From: JAWXBG01 sp044375415
GTDB taxonomy: Bacteria > Bacteroidota > Bacteroidia > Flavobacteriales_D > Sanyastnellaceae
Direction of reading: 5' to 3'
Assembly: GCA_044375415.1 (NCBI GenBank)
Contig: JBILMS010000164.1
Coordinates: 1 to 8,836 of the forward strand
DNA length: 8,836 nucleotides
Both the position numbers and the translations under genes were made by a program. The notes under the pieces are model-generated. The model ran no database searches. It was not told where the DNA came from and saw only the letters and a program-made list of their open reading frames with translations. Below, piece by piece: positions 1 through 6,616 of the stretch; within the stretch, counting starts at the first letter, position 1; every line of letters starts with the position of its first letter.

Positions 1-54
1 CCGATCTTTCTGCAGTATCCCTCAGTCTCTAGAGTTGCAGGCTGGTCCAACTGC

Positions 55-84
55 GGATAGATCGTGGCTGCGCACGATCTATCC
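55..84. repeat. Perfect 12-bp inverted repeat (stem-loop) at the downstream edge
   Basis: GGATAGATCGTG and CACGATCTATCC are exact reverse complements separated by 6 nt (GCTGCG). On the plus strand TTATTCGTT follows, and on the minus strand GCAGTTGG follows, so neither side has a proper T tract for an intrinsic terminator. It may be a factor-dependent or structural 3' end for the minus-strand transcript, a protein-binding dyad or a small palindromic element. Confidence 0.5.
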
Positions 85-137
85 TTATTCGTTCGAAGGA
101 TCAAAACCAGCCCGCCCAGCTGAGTGCCTCTCGCTGA

Positions 138-480
138 TCACCGCCAGGGACAGGATTGGCTGTGGCTTTTGGCTTCTTTCTCGGTCTCTGTGGTGAGATT
201 GAGTAGGCTCTGCTGATCGAGCAGAGAACAGCACACTATGCCGATGGGATTGCTCCAAGCAGGCAGCCACTGCCGGATCGTTCCATCATCTCGGGCGCTC
301 TCGATCCGGCTGCCATCGGCACTGTAAACCGCTGATATCCACCCGTCCCTGGTGGGCCTACAGCGGCTGGCCGATCTCAAGCCCGCATGTCACTTCCCAC
401 TGCCGCACCACCAGCTGGCGGATCGGGAAGGCCAGAGGAGCAGAGGATGCCAAGGTATTGAGGCGAGCATTGCTGTAGTT
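138..480 (-). pseudogene. Decayed WD40-repeat fragment
   Basis: Downstream of the nuclease fusion, the minus strand encodes pieces of WD40 repeats in different frames. One frame reads VRQWEVTCGLEIGQPL (about 405-361) and stops at a TAG (360-358). A second frame, a few bases on, reads GWISAVYSADGSRIESAR and DDGTIRQWL (about 344-264), a near-standard blade (VxSxDGxxIxSxxDDGTIRxW). Upstream, about 470-430, YSNARLNT and LASSA resemble an even more eroded blade, with a shift at a run of Ts. No single start or frame joins them. WD40 arrays are common C-terminal sensors of STAND NTPases and of conflict-system proteins, so this is probably the broken tail of an older such gene. After the last blade the frame continues to a TGA near 138 without repeat character. 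The boundaries are approximate. Confidence 0.6.
208..226. repeat. Short stem-loop inside the WD40 remnant
   Basis: CTCTGCT and AGCAGAG form a 7-bp perfect stem around a 5-nt loop (GATCG). There is no T tract next to it. It lies in the decayed region beyond the last recognisable WD40 blade and may be incidental. Confidence 0.25.
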
Positions 481-534
481 ACTGAGCGGCAGGCGTCTGG
501 AACGGAATCGGGTGCCTTTCCAGGATTGCGGCGA

Positions 535-2577
535 TCAGATGAATCTGATCTGTTCCGGGAAGAGCAAAGGCCCCGTCGGTTCACCGACACCTTCGGACGA
601 CAAAGGATCGACGTCGGCAAGCCTGTCGAAAGAGATCCCAGACCGAGACTCGATCGTTGAAATCGGTACCTGTGTCGAGATGTTGAGCTGCGGCGACACG
701 AAGTCGCCGAACACGAATTCCGGAGGCTCAAGGTTCTGCTCCTGCGACATCTCGTAGCCAGTAGCGCACAGCTCGCCCGTCAGGTCGTGGACGAATGCGA
801 TCACTTTCCAGAACTTCACCGGAATTCGAACACCGAACATTGTTGGATCATTATCTGTAAAGTAAGGACCGGTGAACACGGAGATCTTCTGGTCGTCCTC
901 ACGCGCGTGTTGAAGGGCATAGTCCTCGAGCCCGAGCCAGACCGGTGCATTGAACGCCTGCATCTGCGGGCTGACATTGGTGACGTGCATTGAATCGTCA
1001 GCGCCTCGTTGAATCACCGCGTCCGTCTGCCCCCAGGCGGGATCCTCCCGGCGCGTCATGTGACCGCGGCTGAACTTGGGTGTGCTCCCATAGCACTCCT
1101 TCATGATCTGCATCTTCTCCGGAATACGGGGATCAAAGCGCCATCCCGTGCGCTTGCTCGACTTCGAGCGAGCGCCGTCGATGTTGCAGGCGCTGTAGAA
1201 GCACTGACGGCGCATTGCATTCATGACAACGGAGAAGTGTTCATATGGCAGCACCTCCTTGCCGTTCCCCCACTTCAGAATCTCTGATCTGCCCTTGACG
1301 ATACGGGGTAGTTCGACGGCGAACTTACTGCCCAAGAATGAAGCGACATAACCTTGGCGATCGTCGTAGTCCTCAGGCCTAGCCTTCGCCTCGGTCTTAA
1401 CCAAATCTTCGTTATCATCTGTGTCGTCCCGCCCCGCTGACGATGAGAGAGGCTGAGGCCTGTTGGCCTGTGCTGAGACTTCGCCAAAAGACACCGTGAC
1501 CGTCAGCGGGATCGTGATACTCGTCGTGCTTCCACCCATCCTGGCTACAGCCGCTGGAGTTGTGCTCCCGAAGCTCATCCTCGAGCCGTGACGCTGTGAG
1601 CCATGCGAACTACTCGGCAACTCACGCTTCCTGCGAAGCGTTCCGGAGAGCAGTGCATCGAGCCGTTCTTTGACGCGATCCGCTCGAACAGCGAAGTTGG
1701 TGCGTAAGAAGCTGCCACTGTAGTGCAGGCCGAGCGCCTCGCCGGTTTGCAGATCGATGACTACCGATCCCGAGTTCCCGCCTAGCGTCGTGCAGTTGTG
1801 CAGCACCCGGTCGTGATCGACGTCAGTGATAGACCCCGGCGCGAGGCGCTTCTTGTCGAAGGCCTCACCATAAATCTGCTTCATCAGATCCGGCTCAGGG
1901 ATCCTGCTGTCGAACGCTGGGTAACCGATGGTCGCGACAAGTGGATTCTTCGTTGGAGCCGTCCTGGCCAACAAGATAGGTTTTGCGACAGTACCCTCGA
2001 TTTGTTCGACCTCAAGGAATGCAAGGTCAAGTCCCGGACGTTGCTCAATATAACTTACTCCTATCACCTCGAAGACCTGGGTATCATCGCTACCAATCTC
2101 CTGCAACATGTCGATCGAGGCGGCCATCTCGCCGGATGCCCCACTTTGCATGATAAATCCATCACCTTCGCTGCGCGCGAATACTTCGGCAACATGGCGG
2201 TTAGTGACGAGATACCGCGGATGGACAAGCCATCCGGTGCCCACCCAGGAAAAGTCAGGATTGCCCTTAAGCTCAATACGTCCGACAGAAGGGATGGCAT
2301 TGTCCAGGAAGGGAGCAGCACTATTGAGTCGCGCTTTCCACAGTGGGACGTCGTCATCGTCTTTGAATTCGAGTACCGGTTTCCCCTTCTGGATTGCCAA
2401 GACTGGCCGTCGACGGCGCATGATAATCGATTCGAGCTCAATGGCCTGCCCAGGTGGTGGACTGACCTCGAGCAGGTCGTGAGAGGGCCCCTCCGCGTCC
2501 AACATCTCCGGGTCATCATCCAACAGGCTGTTGTTGTAGGCGTTTAGCCGAACAGCCTTCTCTGCTTGTGAAGACAT
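535..2577 (-). CDS. Trypsin-like protease fused to DNA/RNA non-specific (NUC/EndoG-like) endonuclease
   Basis: The protein has 680 residues. Residues 1-90 are an acidic N-terminus with a basic MRRRR patch at 53-57. Residues 95-305 are a trypsin-like protease: VGTGWLV, TNRHVA (His128), GLDLAFLEV (Asp184) and GGNSGS (Ser269). Residues 306-400 form a Ser/Arg-rich then acidic linker that includes RRKR (315-318) and a short beta-like segment, SITIPLTVTVSFG (353-365). Residues 405-640 are a NUC-family nuclease: FSRGHMTRREDPAWG (His506, Arg504), TNVSPQ (Asn534), FNAPVWLGLE (Asn543, Glu551). These align with the Serratia nuclease residues R87/H89/N110/N119/E127, so catalysis looks intact although the usual DRGH is SRGH. 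No signal peptide is evident, unlike secreted Serratia-type nucleases, which points to action inside the cell. GAGAGA-like SD sequence (GAGAG, 2586-2590) lies 7-8 nt before the ATG. I infer it is the killing effector, kept inactive until proteolysis. It is separated from the upstream STAND gene by 433 bp. Confidence 0.93.
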   Translation of the reverse strand: MSSQAEKAVRLNAYNNSLLDDDPEMLDAEGPSHDLLEVSPPPGQAIELESIIMRRRRPVLAIQKGKPVLEFKDDDDVPLWKARLNSAAPFLDNAIPSVGRIELKGNPDFSWVGTGWLVHPRYLVTNRHVAEVFARSEGDGFIMQSGASGEMAASIDMLQEIGSDDTQVFEVIGVSYIEQRPGLDLAFLEVEQIEGTVAKPILLARTAPTKNPLVATIGYPAFDSRIPEPDLMKQIYGEAFDKKRLAPGSITDVDHDRVLHNCTTLGGNSGSVVIDLQTGEALGLHYSGSFLRTNFAVRADRVKERLDALLSGTLRRKRELPSSSHGSQRHGSRMSFGSTTPAAVARMGGSTTSITIPLTVTVSFGEVSAQANRPQPLSSSAGRDDTDDNEDLVKTEAKARPEDYDDRQGYVASFLGSKFAVELPRIVKGRSEILKWGNGKEVLPYEHFSVVMNAMRRQCFYSACNIDGARSKSSKRTGWRFDPRIPEKMQIMKECYGSTPKFSRGHMTRREDPAWGQTDAVIQRGADDSMHVTNVSPQMQAFNAPVWLGLEDYALQHAREDDQKISVFTGPYFTDNDPTMFGVRIPVKFWKVIAFVHDLTGELCATGYEMSQEQNLEPPEFVFGDFVSPQLNISTQVPISTIESRSGISFDRLADVDPLSSEGVGEPTGPLLFPEQIRFI

Positions 2578-2585
2578 TTCAGATT

Positions 2586-2590
2586 CTCTC
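2586..2590 (-). promoter_or_regulatory. Shine-Dalgarno of the protease-nuclease gene
   Basis: Minus-strand GAGAG (within AGAGAGAATCTGAA) ends 8 nt before the ATG at 2577. This is a normal spacing and supports that start. The gene therefore has its own initiation site and does not rely on coupling to the distant upstream gene. Confidence 0.6.
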
Positions 2591-2609
2591 TATCATCAGA
2601 ATTACTCTA

Positions 2610-2630
2610 AAGCACCCTCATAGGGTGCTT
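2610..2630. promoter_or_regulatory. Perfect 9-bp inverted repeat in the leader of the protease-nuclease gene
   Basis: AAGCACCCT and AGGGTGCTT form a perfect 9-bp stem around a 3-nt loop. On the minus strand the dyad ends 33 nt before the nuclease-fusion ATG. It is followed by TTTAGAGTAATT, where TAGAGT is a possible -10 box, and preceded by TTCGAA, a poor -35. If those boxes are real, the dyad sits in the promoter spacer as an operator would. It could also be a weak terminator or attenuator ending the upstream transcript, since GC-rich stems flanked by A and T are typical of these, but the T run is short and interrupted. The sequence shows the symmetry; the role is inferred. Confidence 0.45.
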
Positions 2631-2890
2631 CGAATCGTTTACCTTCCGTGATCGATCGGGTTACAGGCACTGACTCGCTGCATGGGCAGTGATCGCGACC
2701 AGTGCGGCCAGCAGGACATTGATGCGTTGACCCGGAACTGCTAAACGGACCGCTAGCACGAGCAGATGGACCTCCAGAGATGACTCCCGGCGCTCGGGCT
2801 GGGTTTCGCCATTGACGACGGGCTCAACGCCTGTACCATCTCTTGGCACATCAACCGACAGTGCGCGCAAAGCTAAGTGGACACAGAAGA

Positions 2891-2915
2891 GGCTTGGAGC
2901 CGCTAAGCTCCTGCC
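2891..2915 (-). terminator. Possible weak hairpin terminator after the large STAND gene
   Basis: The minus-strand RNA could fold as GGC-GGAGC paired with GCTCC-GCC around a 6-nt loop, with a one-base and a two-base bulge on opposite sides. It lies about 95 nt past the TAA of the STAND gene and is followed by TCTTCTGTGTCC, which is only partly U-rich. It may end or attenuate the operon transcript, but the tail is not that of a strong intrinsic terminator. Confidence 0.25.
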
Positions 2916-2927
2916 GAAATCACGTCA

Positions 2928-2941
2928 AACCTCCGGAGGTT
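2928..2941. repeat. Perfect 14-bp palindrome
   Basis: AACCTCCGGAGGTT is a perfect palindrome with no spacer, 70 bp beyond the end of the large STAND gene. A dyad of this length could be an operator for a dimeric regulator. No second copy was noticed in the window. Confidence 0.4.
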
Positions 2942-3010
2942 GGCCAATGTTCAAAGAAGTGGGCGACTTTACAGCGAACACTTAACTTCAACGCGACAGC
3001 TAAGCTAAGC

Positions 3011-6000
3011 TTAGGACAAAGCAAAAAAAGAATTGGTAACAATATCATGAAGGTTGAGAAGTAACTTGCCGCGCGAGTCTCGCAATGCAAGTGCTGACAG
3101 TGCAAAACGCAGCACTCCACACCGATCAGCCGATTGCACGACTGTTAACGCCAATCGCGGATCGTAGGAACGTCGGTCATGGGCAAGAAAATCAGGGTCG
3201 CCTTCGATGCGAGGGCTTTGGATTTCGCTGAAGCCATAGGTTCGGATCTCCGTTTCTACGATGGGTTGAAACCAGAGGTCGGACGGCCAATGCACAGATT
3301 CCGAGGCAATGGCTTCTGCAAGCATGACAGCATCGTTATCCGAAAGACCCTCAATCAGCCGGGCAGCTGGCTCATGGAGCTCTGGTGTGAGGCCGCGGAG
3401 ACTGGCACTTGCAATGGGAGGAATGCGGATGCTTAGATCTTGATCTCGTGGTGGCCAGCGCACTACGGCGGCGCACGTGTAGGCGCTTTCAAAATCGGCA
3501 GCTGTCGCTCTGCCCGTCGCCAGCGCTTCGGCAAAAGGCCGCAGTCGATCGGTATCGAAATCAAGTGCAAGCAGCCGATCACAGCTTGCGACACCAGCAA
3601 GATGCTCCGATAGCTTGGGCTCGGCGAGCGAAAGGGCACTCGCATCAAATAAAATGCTGCGATCGAGCTCGATCTCTGGGTCACTCATCAACAACGCAGC
3701 ATGGCGAAGCCCATCCACCGAGCGCAGCCGGAATTCGAAACGCGGTAGCAGGTTGCTCTGAATCCGCCTCCGCAGCTTGTGCGCTTGCATCGGCACGGTC
3801 AGGCGGCCAATCAGCAACGCCGCAGACAGAACCCCGACGGAGCTGGGAGTATCCAAGTATTCGGCAGAGATGAATGCTTCGAACGGCGGCGTCGGAGCAC
3901 CCTCCAACTTCAGTGCCAGCATTGCTTCCCACAGCCCAGTCGACCAGAGCTGCCCGGCATTGGATTCGCGCAGCGCCGGCTCACTCATCAGGCCTTTAGC
4001 AAAGCTCTCAGCCACGGGGCCGGCGTACAGCCGGGCTGCCTTGAAGTTAAGCTGATCGAAAGCTGCACGCACCTGTTGCTCTGAAAGGGCAAGATCGGAG
4101 CCCTGGCCTTCGCCCGTAACCACCGGCTCGCCAGAAATGAGCACAGGTGCCCCATCTGGCCCAAGGGAATCGCGCCCAGGAGCAACGTCGCCCTGCGCTG
4201 TTGGCAACGGCCGCAGCTCCTCCTCATTACCCAATGCGCCAGGGGCCGGTACAGCCGCTATGTGCACTTTCTGGAACTCCATTCGTAAATGCTCCAGCAC
4301 GGCGTCGTCAAAACGTCCATCCACGGCAAGGCCCTGTTGGGACTGGAAGACCCTGATGGCCTGCGCTGTGCTCGGCCCGGCGACGCCATCGGTGCGACCA
4401 GCGTCGATTCCCAATGCAGTCAACAGCGCCTGGGCTTCATAGAGCTTGTTGCTCATTTTGCGGCGCTGTACTTCCTCGGCAGCCCGCTCATCGGCATCGC
4501 CGGTCTTGCCTGATTTCAACTGCTGCTCGATTTCAACCGATTCGGCAGCCTCGCGGAGACGCCCGGTCAGGCTCGCTCGCTCACTGTCACTAAGCCCGTG
4601 GAAATCACCCAACGTGGCTTTGATCAAACCCCGCCACGGCACCGGAAGCGTTTCAAAATCTCCCCCGATACCGCTGCGCAAATCAGCGGCGAAGCCCGAG
4701 TCGATCTCCAGCGGTGCAGTTGCACCAGAAAGTGCTTGATAGTACGTTGCTTCCACTTCGCGCTCAAGCGGGGATAGGTTCTCCCACCAGGTCCGAGCGT
4801 CATCGCCCTTTGCTGGGCCCGTGCGATAAAAGTCTGCGGCAGCAGTGCAGACCGCCAGCGATGCCATCCGGACCTTTTGCTTCTGGTCGGCAGTCACACG
4901 CGTATCATCCGCCAGTGGCCCGGCGAACATACCGGGCAGCATCATGCGTCGCAGGTCGGGGCAGTGACGCACAATCCCAGGCTGTACTGCCTCAACGAGC
5001 CAATAATGGCCCTGCAGCCTGTCAAAGAGGGCCTCCGCCCGAGCCTGGTCCATGGTCCCTAGCTCGCAGGGCCCTGCAAGGACGAGCCGGATGAGATCGG
5101 GGGTAACTCGCCGCAGCACCAGCCCAGGATGTGCCAGACGCTTGATCTCAGGATCAGTCAGTCGTTCAAGAATACGCGTATAGACAAAGGCCTGCGCGAA
5201 ATCGGCATTGAAATCTGGGTTGCTCTCGATATCGATGACAAGCTCGTCGATTTCTGCTGCAGACCGCTCACGGGCAAAGCGTTCAAGGACCAGAAGTGCC
5301 ATCGGATGGCCCTTGAGTGCTCTGGACAGCCGCTGGCGATCCTTTTCGGCGAGGAACCGGCGATTGCGGTCCCGCGCCGCCAATAAGTCCCCACCATCGG
5401 CATCGGCAAGTCCCTCAATGGTGATGCGCCGCGTCGGTGGGCCGAAGGCGCTGACGGCTCCAGGCAAGGTAACGCTGCCAACGACGCTGTCGGCTTCGGT
5501 AAGCGGCACACCGCGGCTACTGACGATGGTGCGTAAACTCTTCAGTTCTGTCAGCTCGCGCAGGTCGGCCTCCAGCCGCAACACCCGGTTGACCGCATCA
5601 GAACCCAGGCTGCCGACGACCTCAAATGTGTCGAGCACGAGCAGGACAGGCATCGCGCGCATGCTTTCGTCGATGTCGTGCAGCAGCGGTGGATACACTG
5701 CTGACAGAATGTAGCTGAACTGGCTGGCAACAGTTGCACGCTGAGTCTGCTGTAACTCGAAAGATCGTATGCCGTGGCGCACCGCCGACAGCACCGTTGC
5801 CACTTTCTGCATACTGGGTTCTGCCGGTGTCCTCCTCAACAGCGAGAGTTCAAGCTGGCGCATGATCTCACGGACGATCGGCAACGGTCCGGCGTCGCTT
5901 AAGTCGGGGCGGTCGAAGTCAATCTGAATCGCCGCGTGCCCACGCTTCAACTGTCGCTTGAGGACCGCTGCCAGCACCGCTGACTTGCCAACCCCGGCGA

Positions 6001-6616
6001 TTCCCGTCACCAGCATCGGCCGTGTATCCTTCATCTTGCCCGTAGCAAAGCGCAGCAACCGCTCGACTTCGGCAGTGCGCCCATAAAGCTTGTCTGGCAG
6101 CACGATGGCGATCGAGGCCTGTTGCTGGCGCTCTGCGATTCGCCCGCGGCTGGCAGCAAAGTCGGCCTTGCACTTGTCAGCATCAACAACGGGGGCAAAG
6201 GCAGCGAACTGCAACGCCGAATGGCGGGCCGCCTCTTCAGTTGCCAACGTGTCGTCCACCTTCGAATCATCCTTGGCGGTCCTGGCCGGCGGAACTACGA
6301 TGTCCTCCCCGAGCAACAGGCGGCGCAACGTGGTAGCGAAAACATCATCGGCCTCGGCGGCTGGCGCACCATCAAGAGCCGTTTTGACGCTGGCGGGCCG
6401 GTCAAGCCGTGCGAGTTGTTGTCGGCGTATCGCGGCCTGTAACGTCCAGACTAACCTGTCATTGACAATCTCCTCGTCGCAGACAAGGCTCAGCGCTCCG
6501 ATCACAGCATCGTGCTGCTCACTGGGGATTTCTGAGAGGAGTGCCAACGGGTCGAAGTGTCCCGACACCGCAACACGCAGAAGGGCGAGTTCGACAAAGC
6601 CGTTTTCACTTCTCAT
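3011..6616 (-). CDS. Large STAND (NLR-like) NTPase with embedded peptidoglycan-binding-type domain
   Basis: The protein has 1201 residues. Residues 1-75 are a small helical module, followed by a linker. The NTPase core starts with LYGR (177-180), then Walker A GIAGVGKS (205-212), Walker B VLLVLDTFE (324-332), an arginine after strand 4 in VSSRG (365-369) and GHPMALLVL (436-444), the GxP motif of the STAND winged-helix region. These mark it as a signal-transducing NTPase that would oligomerise on sensing a trigger. Residues 500-700 are helical. Residues 724-778 match a PG_binding_1 fold: a helix with ALLTALGI, then DGVAGPSTAQAIRVFQ and GLAVDGRFD. Residues 840-1201 are unassigned and may be the sensor. 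No signal peptide or transmembrane helix is seen. The start ATG overlaps the previous stop as ATGA, with AGGA just upstream, so translation should be coupled to the protease-STAND gene. I infer it is the sensor/activator of the neighbouring proteases. Confidence 0.92.
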   Translation of the reverse strand: MRSENGFVELALLRVAVSGHFDPLALLSEIPSEQHDAVIGALSLVCDEEIVNDRLVWTLQAAIRRQQLARLDRPASVKTALDGAPAAEADDVFATTLRRLLLGEDIVVPPARTAKDDSKVDDTLATEEAARHSALQFAAFAPVVDADKCKADFAASRGRIAERQQQASIAIVLPDKLYGRTAEVERLLRFATGKMKDTRPMLVTGIAGVGKSAVLAAVLKRQLKRGHAAIQIDFDRPDLSDAGPLPIVREIMRQLELSLLRRTPAEPSMQKVATVLSAVRHGIRSFELQQTQRATVASQFSYILSAVYPPLLHDIDESMRAMPVLLVLDTFEVVGSLGSDAVNRVLRLEADLRELTELKSLRTIVSSRGVPLTEADSVVGSVTLPGAVSAFGPPTRRITIEGLADADGGDLLAARDRNRRFLAEKDRQRLSRALKGHPMALLVLERFARERSAAEIDELVIDIESNPDFNADFAQAFVYTRILERLTDPEIKRLAHPGLVLRRVTPDLIRLVLAGPCELGTMDQARAEALFDRLQGHYWLVEAVQPGIVRHCPDLRRMMLPGMFAGPLADDTRVTADQKQKVRMASLAVCTAAADFYRTGPAKGDDARTWWENLSPLEREVEATYYQALSGATAPLEIDSGFAADLRSGIGGDFETLPVPWRGLIKATLGDFHGLSDSERASLTGRLREAAESVEIEQQLKSGKTGDADERAAEEVQRRKMSNKLYEAQALLTALGIDAGRTDGVAGPSTAQAIRVFQSQQGLAVDGRFDDAVLEHLRMEFQKVHIAAVPAPGALGNEEELRPLPTAQGDVAPGRDSLGPDGAPVLISGEPVVTGEGQGSDLALSEQQVRAAFDQLNFKAARLYAGPVAESFAKGLMSEPALRESNAGQLWSTGLWEAMLALKLEGAPTPPFEAFISAEYLDTPSSVGVLSAALLIGRLTVPMQAHKLRRRIQSNLLPRFEFRLRSVDGLRHAALLMSDPEIELDRSILFDASALSLAEPKLSEHLAGVASCDRLLALDFDTDRLRPFAEALATGRATAADFESAYTCAAVVRWPPRDQDLSIRIPPIASASLRGLTPELHEPAARLIEGLSDNDAVMLAEAIASESVHWPSDLWFQPIVETEIRTYGFSEIQSPRIEGDPDFLAHDRRSYDPRLALTVVQSADRCGVLRFALSALALRDSRGKLLLNLHDIVTNSFFALS

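Larger units (their letters stand above)
2578..3010. other. Intergenic region, no convincing gene
   Basis: This 433-bp gap separates the STAND gene from the protease-nuclease gene. The end next to the STAND gene (roughly 2940-3010) looks more AT-rich than the flanking genes. It holds the palindrome at 2928-2941, the hairpin at 2891-2915 and the dyad at 2610-2630. Short open frames exist on both strands (minus about 2870-2661, from a TTG; plus 2843-3064), but they lack a good ribosome site and resemble nothing I know. The gap is large enough to hold a separate promoter for the effector gene or a scar of a lost gene. Confidence 0.5.

Noticed and set aside
1798..2547. A 249-codon plus-strand frame
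   Set aside because: It lies wholly antisense to the protease half of the nuclease fusion, whose motifs are unmistakable. Its protein shows no known motif and it is a shadow of the biased codon use.
535..2577. A secreted Serratia-type nutrient nuclease
   Set aside because: There is no signal peptide, and the protease fusion and STAND neighbours fit an internal effector better.
2610..2630. Strong intrinsic terminator for the STAND operon
   Set aside because: The stem is good but the T run on either strand is only two or three bases before it is broken, and it sits close to the next start codon. Listed as a dyad of unknown role.
2661..2870. A minus-strand frame of 69 codons with a hydrophobic C-terminus in the gap
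   Set aside because: It begins at a TTG with no clear ribosome site, has no recognisable family, and the overlapping plus-strand frame is equally plausible. Not enough for a gene call.
2843..2960. Possible insertion-sequence end in the gap (TAAGTGGACAC and nearby inverted repeats)
   Set aside because: No matching inverted end, target duplication or transposase fragment could be found, so the resemblance is not evidence.
2843..3064. A plus-strand 73-codon frame
   Set aside because: It runs into the end of the STAND gene on the opposite strand, has no domain, and its composition looks like random AT-richer DNA.
4283..4447. Reading the large STAND gene as a cell-wall hydrolase because of its PG_binding_1-like domain
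   Set aside because: No amidase, muramidase or peptidase catalytic domain is visible and there is no signal peptide; the NTPase core dominates the protein.
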